A stretch of 64,000 bases of DNA from Bacteroidales bacterium. GTDB taxonomy: Bacteria; Bacteroidota; Bacteroidia; Bacteroidales; VadinHA17. The notes beneath the pieces were generated by a model. The model had not been told where the DNA came from and made no database searches. It saw only the letters and a program-made list of their open reading frames with translations. A program made the position numbers and the translations under genes. Positions 8,265 through 17,476 of the stretch are shown here, piece after piece. Numbering within the stretch: the first letter of the stretch is position 1; each line of letters opens with the position of its first letter. Where the stretch lies: contig JAGNKY010000011.1 of NCBI GenBank assembly GCA_017999895.1, positions 1-64,000 on the forward strand, read 5' to 3'.

Positions 8265-9338
8265 TTAATATGTAAGTTCAGCTAATACTGATTTAATAAT
8301 ACTTGCTATATCCTCTATATCATCAAAATTATATCGCTGATCAATAGGAATAGACAACATTTCATCGGCCATTCTACAGGAGAACTGGCATACTTTTCTG
8401 CAACTGTCATTTAAAGGCCAGAGTACAGGTGCGTACAATCCTCTATCTGCAAATTTAGTTTGAACCAGATCACGATTAGCAAGAAGAACAGGAAATGAAA
8501 AAGGTATTGTGTCAGAATAATCGGCATACTTTACAGGAATGGAGATCCCATCTACTATTTCAAGGAGACTTTTTAAATGGAAATAATTATTCCTTCGGCT
8601 ATATGCAAGATTGTTAATATTTAAATGTTTAAGTATTTCAAAACTTTCTTCTGAGATAGAATGAACAAAGTTTTGAGAATCTAGAAGTTGTTCAGCTTTC
8701 TTCAAGGAGTTACGAAAAGATATTTTCAATGCATCGTCTTTGCAATAAGTATAATTATACTTTCCCTGTTGACCTTCTCTGCGTAATTTTAGAAAGTCAT
8801 TGTTTTGCTCAAACTCAGGTATTGTCAAATAGTTTCTTGATAAGAAGATTGCTCCATCATAAATAGGAATCCATTTCCTAATACTTGCAGCAAAATAATC
8901 TATATATTTATTTGTGAAAACAGCAGGTGAAAAAAGAACATGTGTAAAATCCTCAATGAGAATTATATCTCTGAATTCTGATTTTATTCTTGAAGCTATT
9001 GATTCGGTCTTAGAAACACCAAAATAATTCATTAATAATATCGCCTTCGGCGAATACTTATGGCATAAACTAATCAGTTCTGGTTCTTTTACTGAAAAGT
9101 TATTATTTAAAGGATAATAATGAATCTCCCAACCTCTGGTTAAAAATGGCTGAATCATTGAATTGCAGCAATAAGCAGGAATCAAAATAGTCTCCCTGTA
9201 AACACTAATGGAATCTGCTACTAAACCCAGAGCTTCACGTCCTGTACTTAAAAATTTTTGAGTGCGGAATGAACTGAATAAATCAATAAAATCATTCTTA
9301 GGCTCATTCACATAAAATTCACTGCCAAATTCTCTCAT
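8265..9338 (-). CDS. Divergent DegT-like PLP-dependent enzyme
   Basis: A 357-residue protein with the outline of fold-type I DegT enzymes. It has STGREALGLVADS (cofactor phosphate loop), LIPAYCCNSMIQPF, a conserved aspartate in LIEDFTHVLFS, and SIRKWIPIYDG, where K is the expected Schiff-base lysine. It differs from classic sugar aminotransferases in lacking the SFHxxKxxxxGEGG sequence, which is replaced by the SxRKW...DGA form seen in a separate DegT-like subgroup. Its stop touches the ATP-grasp start, so the pair probably acts on one compound. It may transaminate a sugar or make the amino acid used by the ligase; the reaction is unknown. Confidence 0.75.
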   Translation of the reverse strand: MREFGSEFYVNEPKNDFIDLFSSFRTQKFLSTGREALGLVADSISVYRETILIPAYCCNSMIQPFLTRGWEIHYYPLNNNFSVKEPELISLCHKYSPKAILLMNYFGVSKTESIASRIKSEFRDIILIEDFTHVLFSPAVFTNKYIDYFAASIRKWIPIYDGAIFLSRNYLTIPEFEQNNDFLKLRREGQQGKYNYTYCKDDALKISFRNSLKKAEQLLDSQNFVHSISEESFEILKHLNINNLAYSRRNNYFHLKSLLEIVDGISIPVKYADYSDTIPFSFPVLLANRDLVQTKFADRGLYAPVLWPLNDSCRKVCQFSCRMADEMLSIPIDQRYNFDDIEDIASIIKSVLAELTY

Positions 9339-9372
9339 TTTAATGCGTAAAAACTTGATAAAATACTATATC

Positions 9373-10023
9373 TCAAATATTATTATTGTCTTTCCTATTA
9401 TCTTCAACATAAATATTATCACTCAGGAATATTGTACGGATAGTTCTGAATATAATATTAAGATCAAGTAAAAAAGAAATGTTCCTCGCATAAAACAAAT
9501 CGTTTAAAATCTTTGTTTTGCCGTCAACACTGTTTCTAAAGTATGCCTGATTATAACCTGTTATACCTGGTCTGACAGTTAAAAAAAACCTTTCCTCATC
9601 AGTGTATTTATCCAACCAATCTATTGGATCCGGCCGTGGGCCTATAAAACTCATATCACCTTTTAATACATTAAAAACTTGTGGAATTTCATCAATACTT
9701 GTACTTCTTAATATTTTACCCAACCTGGTTACTCGTGCATCATTCTCAGAATTGTATGTTGATCCATCAGGAAGTCTGATATCCGGTGCATTCATAACCA
9801 TTGTTCTGAATTTATACATGGTGAATATTTGGCCGTAACGACCTATACGTTTCGAGCAATAAAAAACAGAACCTTTATCAGTAATTAATATCAATAAACT
9901 AACGATAATTATTAAAATAAAGACAAAAGGCAATAGAATAACAGACACAACTAAATCAAGAATTCTTTTAATCGTTATAAAAGAATTTCCGGCGTATGAT
10001 ATACATTTTTTAGTATCTGCCAT
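9373..10023 (-). CDS. PglC/WcaJ-type initiating sugar transferase (polyprenyl-phosphate)
   Basis: A bacterial sugar transferase of about 216 residues from ATG at 10023. One membrane helix (residues ~18-48, VVSVILLPFVFILIIIVSLL) precedes the catalytic domain with KRIGRYGQIFTMYKFRTM, RSTSIDEIPQVFNVLKGDMS and FIGPRP, the hallmark motifs of monotopic phosphoglycosyl transferases; the D-E pair is catalytic. It transfers a sugar-1-phosphate to undecaprenyl phosphate. A longer frame from TTG at 10086 would overlap the methyltransferase gene by 14 bp, so the internal ATG is preferred. It is a second chain initiator besides the WecA-like protein at 193-1182. Confidence 0.9.
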   Translation of the reverse strand: MADTKKCISYAGNSFITIKRILDLVVSVILLPFVFILIIIVSLLILITDKGSVFYCSKRIGRYGQIFTMYKFRTMVMNAPDIRLPDGSTYNSENDARVTRLGKILRSTSIDEIPQVFNVLKGDMSFIGPRPDPIDWLDKYTDEERFFLTVRPGITGYNQAYFRNSVDGKTKILNDLFYARNISFLLDLNIIFRTIRTIFLSDNIYVEDNRKDNNNI

Positions 10024-10072
10024 ACCTGAACACTTCACAAACGTTAAATGTCTGAAAATTAAAAGATAACCT

Positions 10073-10942
10073 TTATTTCTGTGCAATAATAACGCAGCCT
10101 GGCGCTATAAACGAACCCGTGAACTTCCATACTAAATATCCCAATCTAAAAGCCATCTTAACCGCAAAAGATGAATTTTTACTGTGCATTGCACTACTTG
10201 GGGATGCATATAATATTTTAAATTCCAATGATACTAAAAGTCGTAATAAAGATTTGACGGGCATGGAGAAAAGATGATCATTAATTGCTCGCCGTACTAT
10301 TTTACTAGCAATTTTGGGGTAAATTTTCGATAAAAACAAACCAAAGGAAAATAACCAATTTTTATCTGATACTCTCATTACAAGAAATCCTCCCGACTTA
10401 AGCTTTTTCCATGCTTCCAATAATTCACGTGGTTGATCCGGAAAATAGTAGTTTGTATCCAGAATAGTAATAATATCAAGTTCATTTTCTTTAAAAAAAG
10501 GCACATCACAGATTTTATCTGATAGCGCAACATTGAAATTAAGTGATCTGGTATATTCAACCGCCTCAGGAAAAATATCCATCCCAAAACCCACATAGCC
10601 TGAATCCCTTGCCTGAACAAGAAAACCGCCGAATGAACATCCTACATCCAATATATTTGCAGGGGGAGGAAAATATCTTTTAATTAATTCAAGAATTGAC
10701 CTATACATTAATGATTTGTATTCTACCAGTTCAAGACCTGTTCTCAGGTTCCCGTATGCTGTATGTTGTTGAATATGTTTTATTTTCTGGATTTTTTGAT
10801 ACATATTAGGATTAAAATAGCTCTTACAGGAAAGACAACGCCTGTAAATAATCCCCCCAATGCCTGTTTGTGTTATAGAAACTTCTGTAGAAATAGATTC
10901 AAAACTTCCACAGGCTGGACAAACTATCTTTTCATCAAACAT
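10073..10942 (-). CDS. SAM-dependent methyltransferase with N-terminal zinc ribbon
   Basis: A 289-residue protein. It begins with a four-cysteine zinc ribbon (CPACGS near residue 8, RCLSCKSYF near residue 36), followed by a class I methyltransferase domain with motif I LDVGCSFGGFL, the acidic ribose-binding GMDIFPEA and the post-I segment DIITILDTNYYF. This layout is common for polysaccharide-locus methyltransferases that act on sugars or on glycan ends. The C-terminal ~60 residues are hydrophobic and may associate with the membrane. A chain-end cap or an O-methyl sugar are both possible; the target is unknown. Confidence 0.8.
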   Translation of the reverse strand: MFDEKIVCPACGSFESISTEVSITQTGIGGIIYRRCLSCKSYFNPNMYQKIQKIKHIQQHTAYGNLRTGLELVEYKSLMYRSILELIKRYFPPPANILDVGCSFGGFLVQARDSGYVGFGMDIFPEAVEYTRSLNFNVALSDKICDVPFFKENELDIITILDTNYYFPDQPRELLEAWKKLKSGGFLVMRVSDKNWLFSFGLFLSKIYPKIASKIVRRAINDHLFSMPVKSLLRLLVSLEFKILYASPSSAMHSKNSSFAVKMAFRLGYLVWKFTGSFIAPGCVIIAQK

Positions 10943-11015
10943 AAAAAATGAATCTAAAAGAATTACAAAAGCAAAATTTAAGCATAAAAATATAAATATA
11001 TAGAAAGCTAATACA

Positions 11016-12233
11016 TCATAACCGCTGATAAAAGTCGCTATAGTTCTTTATAGCTGAAAAATTTTCTAAAAAGAAAGAATGGCAAGACTTACGCAATTCT
11101 TCATTGTTTACACAAAACAAAACTGCTTTTGAAAATTCTTCCTGAGAAAATGAAACTGGAAGTAAGCAACCTGTTTCTCTTGTTACAATTTCTTTTGTAC
11201 CTCCTGCATCTGTAGCTATCAGCGGTATTCCAGCGCTTATTGCCATCATTAAAGTTACCGGTAATCCTTCTGACAGACTTAAGTTTATAAATGCATCAAA
11301 CTCATTATGCGTTAAAATTTCCATAATTTCTGACATAAATTTATATCCTGTCAAATTAACTGTCAGATTAAATGTTTTCTCAGTGTTAACCAATTCTTTT
11401 AATATTTTCATTTCAATTCCATCCCCAATATGTATCCAACTTACTTTCAATTGTGGATTTTCCTCACAAAACAGGTTGATTGATTTAAAAATTAAGGAAG
11501 TTCTTTTAAGAGGTATTACATTTGAACATGAAATTAGTGATATATCTACCTTTTTACTTTCTTTATCTTTAATATTATTAATAAGTGGTATAATTCCAAG
11601 TCTTCCAAGGTCAATTTTTAGTGAGAAACAAGGAAGCTCTTCTCTTAAATAATTAACACCATCCATTGAAACTGCAAATAACCTGTCAAGGCAATTAAGC
11701 ATTTTTTCTCTGAATGGAATGAATATTCCTCTGTTTTCAGCATAAAGATCATATCTATGAGCTCTTGAATAAAATTTACATGTCTTAAAATGATCACAAT
11801 TATTTTTTGCCAAAGCAAATCCCAAAACAGTATAATTGAACCAAAAACTATAAAGAATTGAACCAGAAGGAAACATTTCCTTGTTTGAAATCAAAAATGA
11901 CTTAATTAACAATCCTCCATATAGGTATTTAAAAGAATTATAAAAATTATCCCAACTTCTAAAGGTTTTTTTATTACAGAAAATTAAATTAAAAAATAAT
12001 GGATCTGTTAACATTTTTAAAAAAATAATTATCTTTTTGAAAAATGTAATATTACTTAACTTTTTATTTATATTAACATTAGCAGGTATTTCAATATAAT
12101 TAGAAGAGGAATATAAAGGTACTAGAGTAAGTTCTATGTCAAGCTTTGCAGCAATTTGAATTTCAGGTTCGATAAATGTTTCTCCCACCAAAGTAAAAGG
12201 GAATGAGTGAGTAAATAAGAAAATTTTTTTCAT
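11016..12233 (-). CDS. GT4-type glycosyltransferase
   Basis: A 405-residue GT-B glycosyltransferase. The C-terminal half has SEGLPVTLMMAISAGIPLIA and TDAGGTKEIV, the GT4 donor-binding pattern (E-G-x-P...E/M...G-x-P-x-x-A-T-x-x-G). The N-half starts KKIFLFTHSFPF and carries ETFIEPEI, a pattern of wall or capsule GT4 enzymes. It probably adds one hexose to the lipid-linked repeat on the cytoplasmic side. A gap of 73 bp separates it from the methyltransferase gene. Donor and acceptor are not identifiable. Confidence 0.85.
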   Translation of the reverse strand: MKKIFLFTHSFPFTLVGETFIEPEIQIAAKLDIELTLVPLYSSSNYIEIPANVNINKKLSNITFFKKIIIFLKMLTDPLFFNLIFCNKKTFRSWDNFYNSFKYLYGGLLIKSFLISNKEMFPSGSILYSFWFNYTVLGFALAKNNCDHFKTCKFYSRAHRYDLYAENRGIFIPFREKMLNCLDRLFAVSMDGVNYLREELPCFSLKIDLGRLGIIPLINNIKDKESKKVDISLISCSNVIPLKRTSLIFKSINLFCEENPQLKVSWIHIGDGIEMKILKELVNTEKTFNLTVNLTGYKFMSEIMEILTHNEFDAFINLSLSEGLPVTLMMAISAGIPLIATDAGGTKEIVTRETGCLLPVSFSQEEFSKAVLFCVNNEELRKSCHSFFLENFSAIKNYSDFYQRL

Positions 12234-12312
12234 TTTTTATTTTGTAATATTTTTGGCTTATTCTTATTAGTATAAGAAATTTAAATTTAAAAATCCGTCT
12301 TTACAAAAATAC

Positions 12313-13296
12313 TTATTGATTATCGCTAATAACCTTAATATCAAATACATCCAATATCCATTTCTTTATGTAATAATTTTTTAGAATTTTAATATCATAA
12401 TCTTCATATGCGCTTTCTAAAAATATATTTGGAATTACTGGTTTATTTGGATCTATTAAAAGTATATTATGTTGATTATAAAAATCGTAATCAATAATAC
12501 TTTTATTTGTAGTCACAATTTTAGATTTTGCTCCTAGTGCTTCAAAAACTCTCGTTGAAAGTCCTCTCTGGTTAATGTGTGCAATGTCCAAAATAGCTCT
12601 TGAATTTTTAATCACTGATATCATTTCAGAATATTTCAATTTCTTAAATTTGAAAACATTTCTTTTTCTCCAAATTGATTTATTTAGTAAAAATGTAATC
12701 GGATTTATATAAAGATATATATAAAAAGATATATTCGGATTTAGTTCTTTTATAAGCTCCAAAATCTTAAGTCTGTCCGGAGTATAAGAACCAATAAAAA
12801 AAAGATCATAGGAAAAACTATAATTAGATGATAATGTATTCTCCTTTAGTACATCGCTGAAGAAAAAAGGTCTGAAAATTAATCCATACTTTTTGCAATC
12901 GCTTAAATCATAACTTAATATCCTATTGAAATATTTAAAAGTATCAATGAGATTAGGATAAAAATTTATATCATCCCAGATATATTGAATAAACATAGAT
13001 TCAGGGTATTTTTTTCTTAATCTTTCTAAATATTCCAATGGAACTAAATCAGCTCTTAAAATAAGTACATAATCATATTTTTCATAAATTCGGTTAATAA
13101 TTTTCTTAAAGTGTTTTTCCCTAATTGTTTCATATATGCTTAAGTTAAACATGAAACATATTTTGCTTAGTTTAGACTTAGGTCTGGTAAAGAAAAGATC
13201 AACAAATGCTCCCATAGATTTTATAACCTTCTGTATTAGAACAGAGTAATTGAAAAATTCAGGAGCTATGATTAATATTTTCTTTGAAGTTAACAT
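12313..13296 (-). CDS. CgeB-like glycosyltransferase
   Basis: A 327-residue protein resembling the CgeB/glycosyl transferases-group-1 type (PF13524). The N-domain begins KKILIIAPEFFNYSVLI, and the C-terminal donor site reads RGLSTRVFEALGAKSKIVT with a following HNILLID, where CgeB members usually have R-x-F-E-x-x-A-x-G-x-x-x-L-T. It is probably a hexosyl- or glucosyltransferase for the same repeat unit. It lies 3 bp from the EpsG-type gene, so they are very likely co-translated. It is strongly AT-rich, as are its neighbours 11-15.6 kb, which may indicate a transferred block. Confidence 0.75.
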   Translation of the reverse strand: MLTSKKILIIAPEFFNYSVLIQKVIKSMGAFVDLFFTRPKSKLSKICFMFNLSIYETIREKHFKKIINRIYEKYDYVLILRADLVPLEYLERLRKKYPESMFIQYIWDDINFYPNLIDTFKYFNRILSYDLSDCKKYGLIFRPFFFSDVLKENTLSSNYSFSYDLFFIGSYTPDRLKILELIKELNPNISFYIYLYINPITFLLNKSIWRKRNVFKFKKLKYSEMISVIKNSRAILDIAHINQRGLSTRVFEALGAKSKIVTTNKSIIDYDFYNQHNILLIDPNKPVIPNIFLESAYEDYDIKILKNYYIKKWILDVFDIKVISDNQ

Positions 13297-13299
13297 AGT

Positions 13300-14346
13300 T
13301 TAATAAGCAATCATTTCAGGAACTGCGCTTATAAGATTAATATAATTTAAAATAGCAAGGCCAATAATCCCTAAAAGAACTAGTTTCTTTGGAAGATTTG
13401 AGTTTTCATATAATAAGGTAACGATTGCAAATTCAAAGAAAAAAAACATATATGACAGCCGATTCCCTGCTGTTATAAAATGAGTTGCTGAAATAAGCAA
13501 AACTCCAGCTATATATATATTCAAGAAACTATTATATAATTCCTTTTTAGTAATAATTTTTGAGCGAAGTGCAATAAAAACCAATGCCAATAGCCAGTAT
13601 TTGATCATAGTTTTACTGTAAATCCCGCTAATATCAAAATTTGCGTGAATCTGAGTATATGTCAACAATTTATCGGAAGAAAAAAATTTTAGATAAGCTT
13701 CAAAGATGTCTGCAATCAGGTGTTGTATATTTATCAATGGTAAAATTATTGATATTAAAATTATTACCAAGTAAACTATTGAGTTGAATTGTATAAATAA
13801 AAATAAAGGTAAAATATAAAATATTATCATCGCCTGATGAAAAAATACTGATATAGTAACCAGTAAAAAATACACCAAATATCCTTTGAACGATTTATTA
13901 TATATAAGATAAGTTATTGCAACATAACATAAACATAATCCCATTCCTGCTCTGATAGTAATGCCAAAATTATATATACCCATAAAAGGGAAAAAAACAA
14001 GAAAAGCAAGATGTATATCATTAAAAATCTTTTTAGAACAATAAAACCAAATACTAAATAAAATGATTTGATATATTAATAAAAAACCGTTGAAGTTCAA
14101 CCCAACAAAATTGCACAATTTGCACATAAGAGTGAAAAGATATTCCATATAACCACTTTCTCCATTAGAATTATAATAGTTCAAATAAGCCGATGTATCT
14201 GGCACGGAAGTTTCTCTGAATGAAAAAATTAGAATCAGCCAAATATATACAACAAAAAGGAATAACTTTTTAACATCCTGTTTAAATCCACTCGAATGGT
14301 TAACAATATTAGCAAAAACCAAAGATGACAGAGCTGCAATCAACAC
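13300..14346 (-). CDS. EpsG-family polysaccharide polymerase (Wzy-like)
   Basis: A 348-residue membrane protein with about ten predicted helices, of the EpsG family (PF14897). The first loop FSFRETSVPDTSAYLNYYN, containing R-x-x-x-x-x-D-x-x-x-Y, is the family's most constant feature. Such proteins polymerise lipid-linked repeat units outside the cytoplasmic membrane. GTG at 14346 is used as the start, since the next methionine lies beyond the first conserved loop. It sits next to the flippase gene (30 bp), the usual Wzx/Wzy arrangement. Confidence 0.85.
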   Translation of the reverse strand: MLIAALSSLVFANIVNHSSGFKQDVKKLFLFVVYIWLILIFSFRETSVPDTSAYLNYYNSNGESGYMEYLFTLMCKLCNFVGLNFNGFLLIYQIILFSIWFYCSKKIFNDIHLAFLVFFPFMGIYNFGITIRAGMGLCLCYVAITYLIYNKSFKGYLVYFLLVTISVFFHQAMIIFYILPLFLFIQFNSIVYLVIILISIILPLINIQHLIADIFEAYLKFFSSDKLLTYTQIHANFDISGIYSKTMIKYWLLALVFIALRSKIITKKELYNSFLNIYIAGVLLISATHFITAGNRLSYMFFFFEFAIVTLLYENSNLPKKLVLLGIIGLAILNYINLISAVPEMIAY

Positions 14347-14376
14347 AATTGATAATGAGTATTAAAGTTTTAACAT

Positions 14377-15627
14377 TTATAATATTTTATTTTTCTTACA
14401 TAAATAATATGAATAAAACAAAACAAATGTTTCAACCACTATTATGGTAATAGCCAGTTGAAATAAACTTATCTGCTTAAAACTAAACAACAATAATATA
14501 ATTGTTAAATATAATAATAAAGAGAAAGCCCGCATACGTGTATAGTCAATAAATTTGCCAAAAGGTATTAAGAGTAATTCTGCAAAAAATAATCCAAGAC
14601 AAATTGGCAATAATGATACAGACAGGAGCCTTAAAAGATTTTCGGCTTCCGGATTAATTGTTCCACTGAAAAAATTAATTATGGGCCTGGAAAGTATAAA
14701 TACAACTAAATAAATAACTATTATAAAAATAAAAACATACCTCATGGCTTTTTTTAGGAAACGAATATCTCTATCATGTGAAACCCTTGGGAAAAGTGTT
14801 TGGCCTATCATTACTACAGGTATTTTAAGCAAATAGGTAATTTTATCAGCAATATCATAAATTGCTAGTTCTTGCATGCCAAGATAAGACCCTGAGATAA
14901 GTTTATTTGCATTTACGTATATCTGAGTAGATATATTAGAAATGAACATTGGAAAGTTTTCTTTAACGCTTAATTTTAAATTATTTATCGTTTGAAAAAT
15001 AAATTTATGTTTATGTTTATAAAAAACTATCCATAAACCTATTAATGCTCCTAATAAATATCCCGACCCAAGTAAAAGAGGTACGAAAATAAAGTCACCA
15101 GGATTAATTACTAAAAAAAAAATTAATATAGCTGAAAATATCCTTGTGAAAATATTTATTAGAGAAATATATTTCATTTTTTCAATACCTTGAAAATACC
15201 ATATCGGGAAAAGTGCATCACTTAAACATGCAAGCATTGAAAAAAGAAAAAGTCGTGGTTGACTTTTAAATATAGGGATGGTTAAAAGCAAGAATACTAA
15301 AATCACCATTGACAAAACAAAAAATATAATTTTGAGTGTTAAAACAGTTGAAATAATTTCAGAAACCGTTCTAGAATTATTTCTATTTATCGAAATATCC
15401 CTTGTAGCTGTCACGGTAAAGCCAAAATTAACCAGTATTGAAAAATATGTCGCAACTGTTTGTGCAAATATAACCATGCCATAATACTCTTTCCCAAGTA
15501 CCCTAAATAAATAAGGAGTAATTACAAGAAAGATAAGTAAATTTGAAACTTGAAGTATACTTAAAAAAGAAAAATTCTCAAGTAAGATTTTATATTGCCA
15601 TATTTTTAGTTTAAGTTCTTTTATCAC
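14377..15627 (-). CDS. wzx: Wzx-type polysaccharide flippase
   Basis: A 416-residue, roughly 12-helix protein of the MOP superfamily polysaccharide-transport group. The N-terminus SFLSILQVSNLLIFLVITPYL, then a short gap and RVLGKEYYG, is typical for flippases. It should move the undecaprenyl-linked repeat across the inner membrane for the EpsG-type polymerase. Length is normal for the family and no frame damage is visible. The symbol indicates role rather than a proven orthologue. Confidence 0.9.
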   Translation of the reverse strand: MIKELKLKIWQYKILLENFSFLSILQVSNLLIFLVITPYLFRVLGKEYYGMVIFAQTVATYFSILVNFGFTVTATRDISINRNNSRTVSEIISTVLTLKIIFFVLSMVILVFLLLTIPIFKSQPRLFLFSMLACLSDALFPIWYFQGIEKMKYISLINIFTRIFSAILIFFLVINPGDFIFVPLLLGSGYLLGALIGLWIVFYKHKHKFIFQTINNLKLSVKENFPMFISNISTQIYVNANKLISGSYLGMQELAIYDIADKITYLLKIPVVMIGQTLFPRVSHDRDIRFLKKAMRYVFIFIIVIYLVVFILSRPIINFFSGTINPEAENLLRLLSVSLLPICLGLFFAELLLIPFGKFIDYTRMRAFSLLLYLTIILLLFSFKQISLFQLAITIIVVETFVLFYSYYLCKKNKIL

Positions 15628-15701
15628 ATTTTATACCATTTTCCGACAAATAAATTATTTTTATAAATCACTCCAAATATGAAACCTGTATTTTCTTCCT
15701 T

Positions 15702-16517
15702 TTACACTCTCAACAACCCATTCACTCCCCTATTAACAAACGAAGGCATCATCTTTATTATTCCAACAATTATCAACAAAAAGTATGAATACAAAGGGAA
15801 CTTTAGTTTTTTGTTTATTTTAAATCTTGTTCTGATAAAACCAGATCCATATTTGAAGCCGGAGCGTCGGTTATAAAAGTTCTTATCTTTTCGGAACAGA
15901 AAAAGGTATTCCGGTAAATTCGAAAATTTCAAGCCGCAGGCTATCGCATTACCCCATAACACATTATCCTCCATAAGTAATGTATCCTCCGGATAAAAAC
16001 CTGCCCTATCTATCAAGTCTCTTCGATACATTACAGAAGGATGCGCAAACGGCGCCCTTGTATAATATCTTTTTACCAGCTTCTCATGCTCCACCGGTAG
16101 CCTTTTCAATGACAAAACTTTACCGTCTTCATTTATCTCTTTATACCAGCACCCAACACAAGCAATATCCTTGTGTTCAAGCAGGAATGCCCGCTGCTTC
16201 TCGAACCTTTCCGGCAACGAGACGTCATCCCCATCCATCCTTGCAATAAACTTAACTTCCGGTCGCTCGAGAACTATCTCAAGCAAATAGTTCAGAGCAA
16301 AGGCAAGCCCCCTGTTCGATTCAAGCCGGTGTAACTTCACCCTGGAATCCTTTAATGATGAAATATACGAGTCAATGTCGTCAGAAACAGGCCCGTCGAA
16401 TGCAATATAATAATCGAAATTTCTAAAGGACTGATTTAAAATACTTTCCACTGACTCTTTTACAAACGCAAACCTGTCGGCATAATAGAGTGACATTATA
16501 ACGGCAAGATCAAACAT
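15702..16517 (-). CDS. GT2 glycosyltransferase
   Basis: A 271-residue GT-A enzyme of family 2. It starts with the nucleotide-binding LAVIMSLYYADR segment, then has SILNQSFRNFDYYIAFDG, the DxD metal motif in IARMDGDDVSLPERFEKQ and the acceptor block REDL-like RRDLIDRAGFYPEDTLLMED. It is closest to the amylovoran/capsule-type enzymes that add galactose or GlcNAc. It is 8 bp downstream of the next GT2 gene. The specific sugar is unknown. Confidence 0.9.
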   Translation of the reverse strand: MFDLAVIMSLYYADRFAFVKESVESILNQSFRNFDYYIAFDGPVSDDIDSYISSLKDSRVKLHRLESNRGLAFALNYLLEIVLERPEVKFIARMDGDDVSLPERFEKQRAFLLEHKDIACVGCWYKEINEDGKVLSLKRLPVEHEKLVKRYYTRAPFAHPSVMYRRDLIDRAGFYPEDTLLMEDNVLWGNAIACGLKFSNLPEYLFLFRKDKNFYNRRSGFKYGSGFIRTRFKINKKLKFPLYSYFLLIIVGIIKMMPSFVNRGVNGLLRV

Positions 16518-16525
16518 AATAAAAG

Positions 16526-17476
16526 TTAAAAGGAGAAAGGCGAAAGGAAAAAGGAAAAAGTCAAAAAATAAAAAAGGAAGATAAAAGCTATAATTATACG
16601 TGGTTGGCGCGGATGCTCTATATGAAGAAGATTATCAATCTTTAAAAAGCTTAAAAGTCTTAATATTATAGACTTGCATGTCTTTTTAGTCAATAGAAAT
16701 ATCATTTGAGGAGAAAATTTTGCTTCCCTGGCAATATGGGAAAATATTTTTATTTTCTCCTTCATCATCGCATTGTTCTTATAATGTGAATGATAGCTCG
16801 AATCTGAATGAAGCCTGAAAATATTCAGCGGCTCCGGAATATATTTTATTTCCGAGATAAGAAATATTTTGAGATATAACAGCCAGTCACCGCAGAATTT
16901 CATCGAAGAATCAGCTCCTCCAGCTTCGAGGAACTTAGTTCTCCGAAACAAGACACTGCTGACGTTAACAATCGGATTCTCCGAAAAAAAACTCAGCGAT
17001 CTTGAATTTCCTCTGTTATTGATATTATTGAAATACGCTTCAAGCTTGTCGTTCGAATATGCCTTATTCCTTTCAGAAGCAAGGTATTCTATTCCCTTTT
17101 GCTCATTGATTATTTTAGAATCAGTAAATACCATCCCTGCATTCTGAAACCGGTCAAGAACACCTGCTGTTTTTTCGAGAAAATCAGGAGCAGCCGAATC
17201 ATCAGATTCCGCAATCCAGATGAACTCTCCACTTGCCATATTTACTCCTTTGTTCCATTGAGAAAAAGGGCTTCCACTGTTCGAATCATTAAAGCAATAC
17301 CTGATACAGGGATATTTTACACTATATTCTTCAATAATACTCCGGCTTCCGTCGGTTGAGCAGTCATCGAGCAAAATAAGTTCGAAATCTCTGAATGTCT
17401 GGCACAGAATACTTTCAATCCTCTCTCTCAAATACTTCGAATGATTATAGACAGGTGTTATTACCGAAGTTTTCAT
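16526..17476 (-). CDS. GT2 glycosyltransferase with repeat-derived tail
   Basis: A 316-residue family 2 enzyme from ATG at 17476; a TTG three bases earlier is less likely. It has SVITPVYNHSKYLRERIESI, DDCSTDGS and WIAESDDSAAPDFLEK, the usual nucleotide and DxD-like positions. Start and the upstream GT2 gene's stop overlap by one base (TGATG), implying translational coupling. The last ~20 residues are almost all F, L, S, T, Y and P because they are read from an AAAGG-type repeat tract (16530-16575). The original stop codon may have been lost when that tract expanded. Confidence 0.88.
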   Translation of the reverse strand: MKTSVITPVYNHSKYLRERIESILCQTFRDFELILLDDCSTDGSRSIIEEYSVKYPCIRYCFNDSNSGSPFSQWNKGVNMASGEFIWIAESDDSAAPDFLEKTAGVLDRFQNAGMVFTDSKIINEQKGIEYLASERNKAYSNDKLEAYFNNINNRGNSRSLSFFSENPIVNVSSVLFRRTKFLEAGGADSSMKFCGDWLLYLKIFLISEIKYIPEPLNIFRLHSDSSYHSHYKNNAMMKEKIKIFSHIAREAKFSPQMIFLLTKKTCKSIILRLLSFLKIDNLLHIEHPRQPRIIIAFIFLFYFLTFSFFLSPFSF

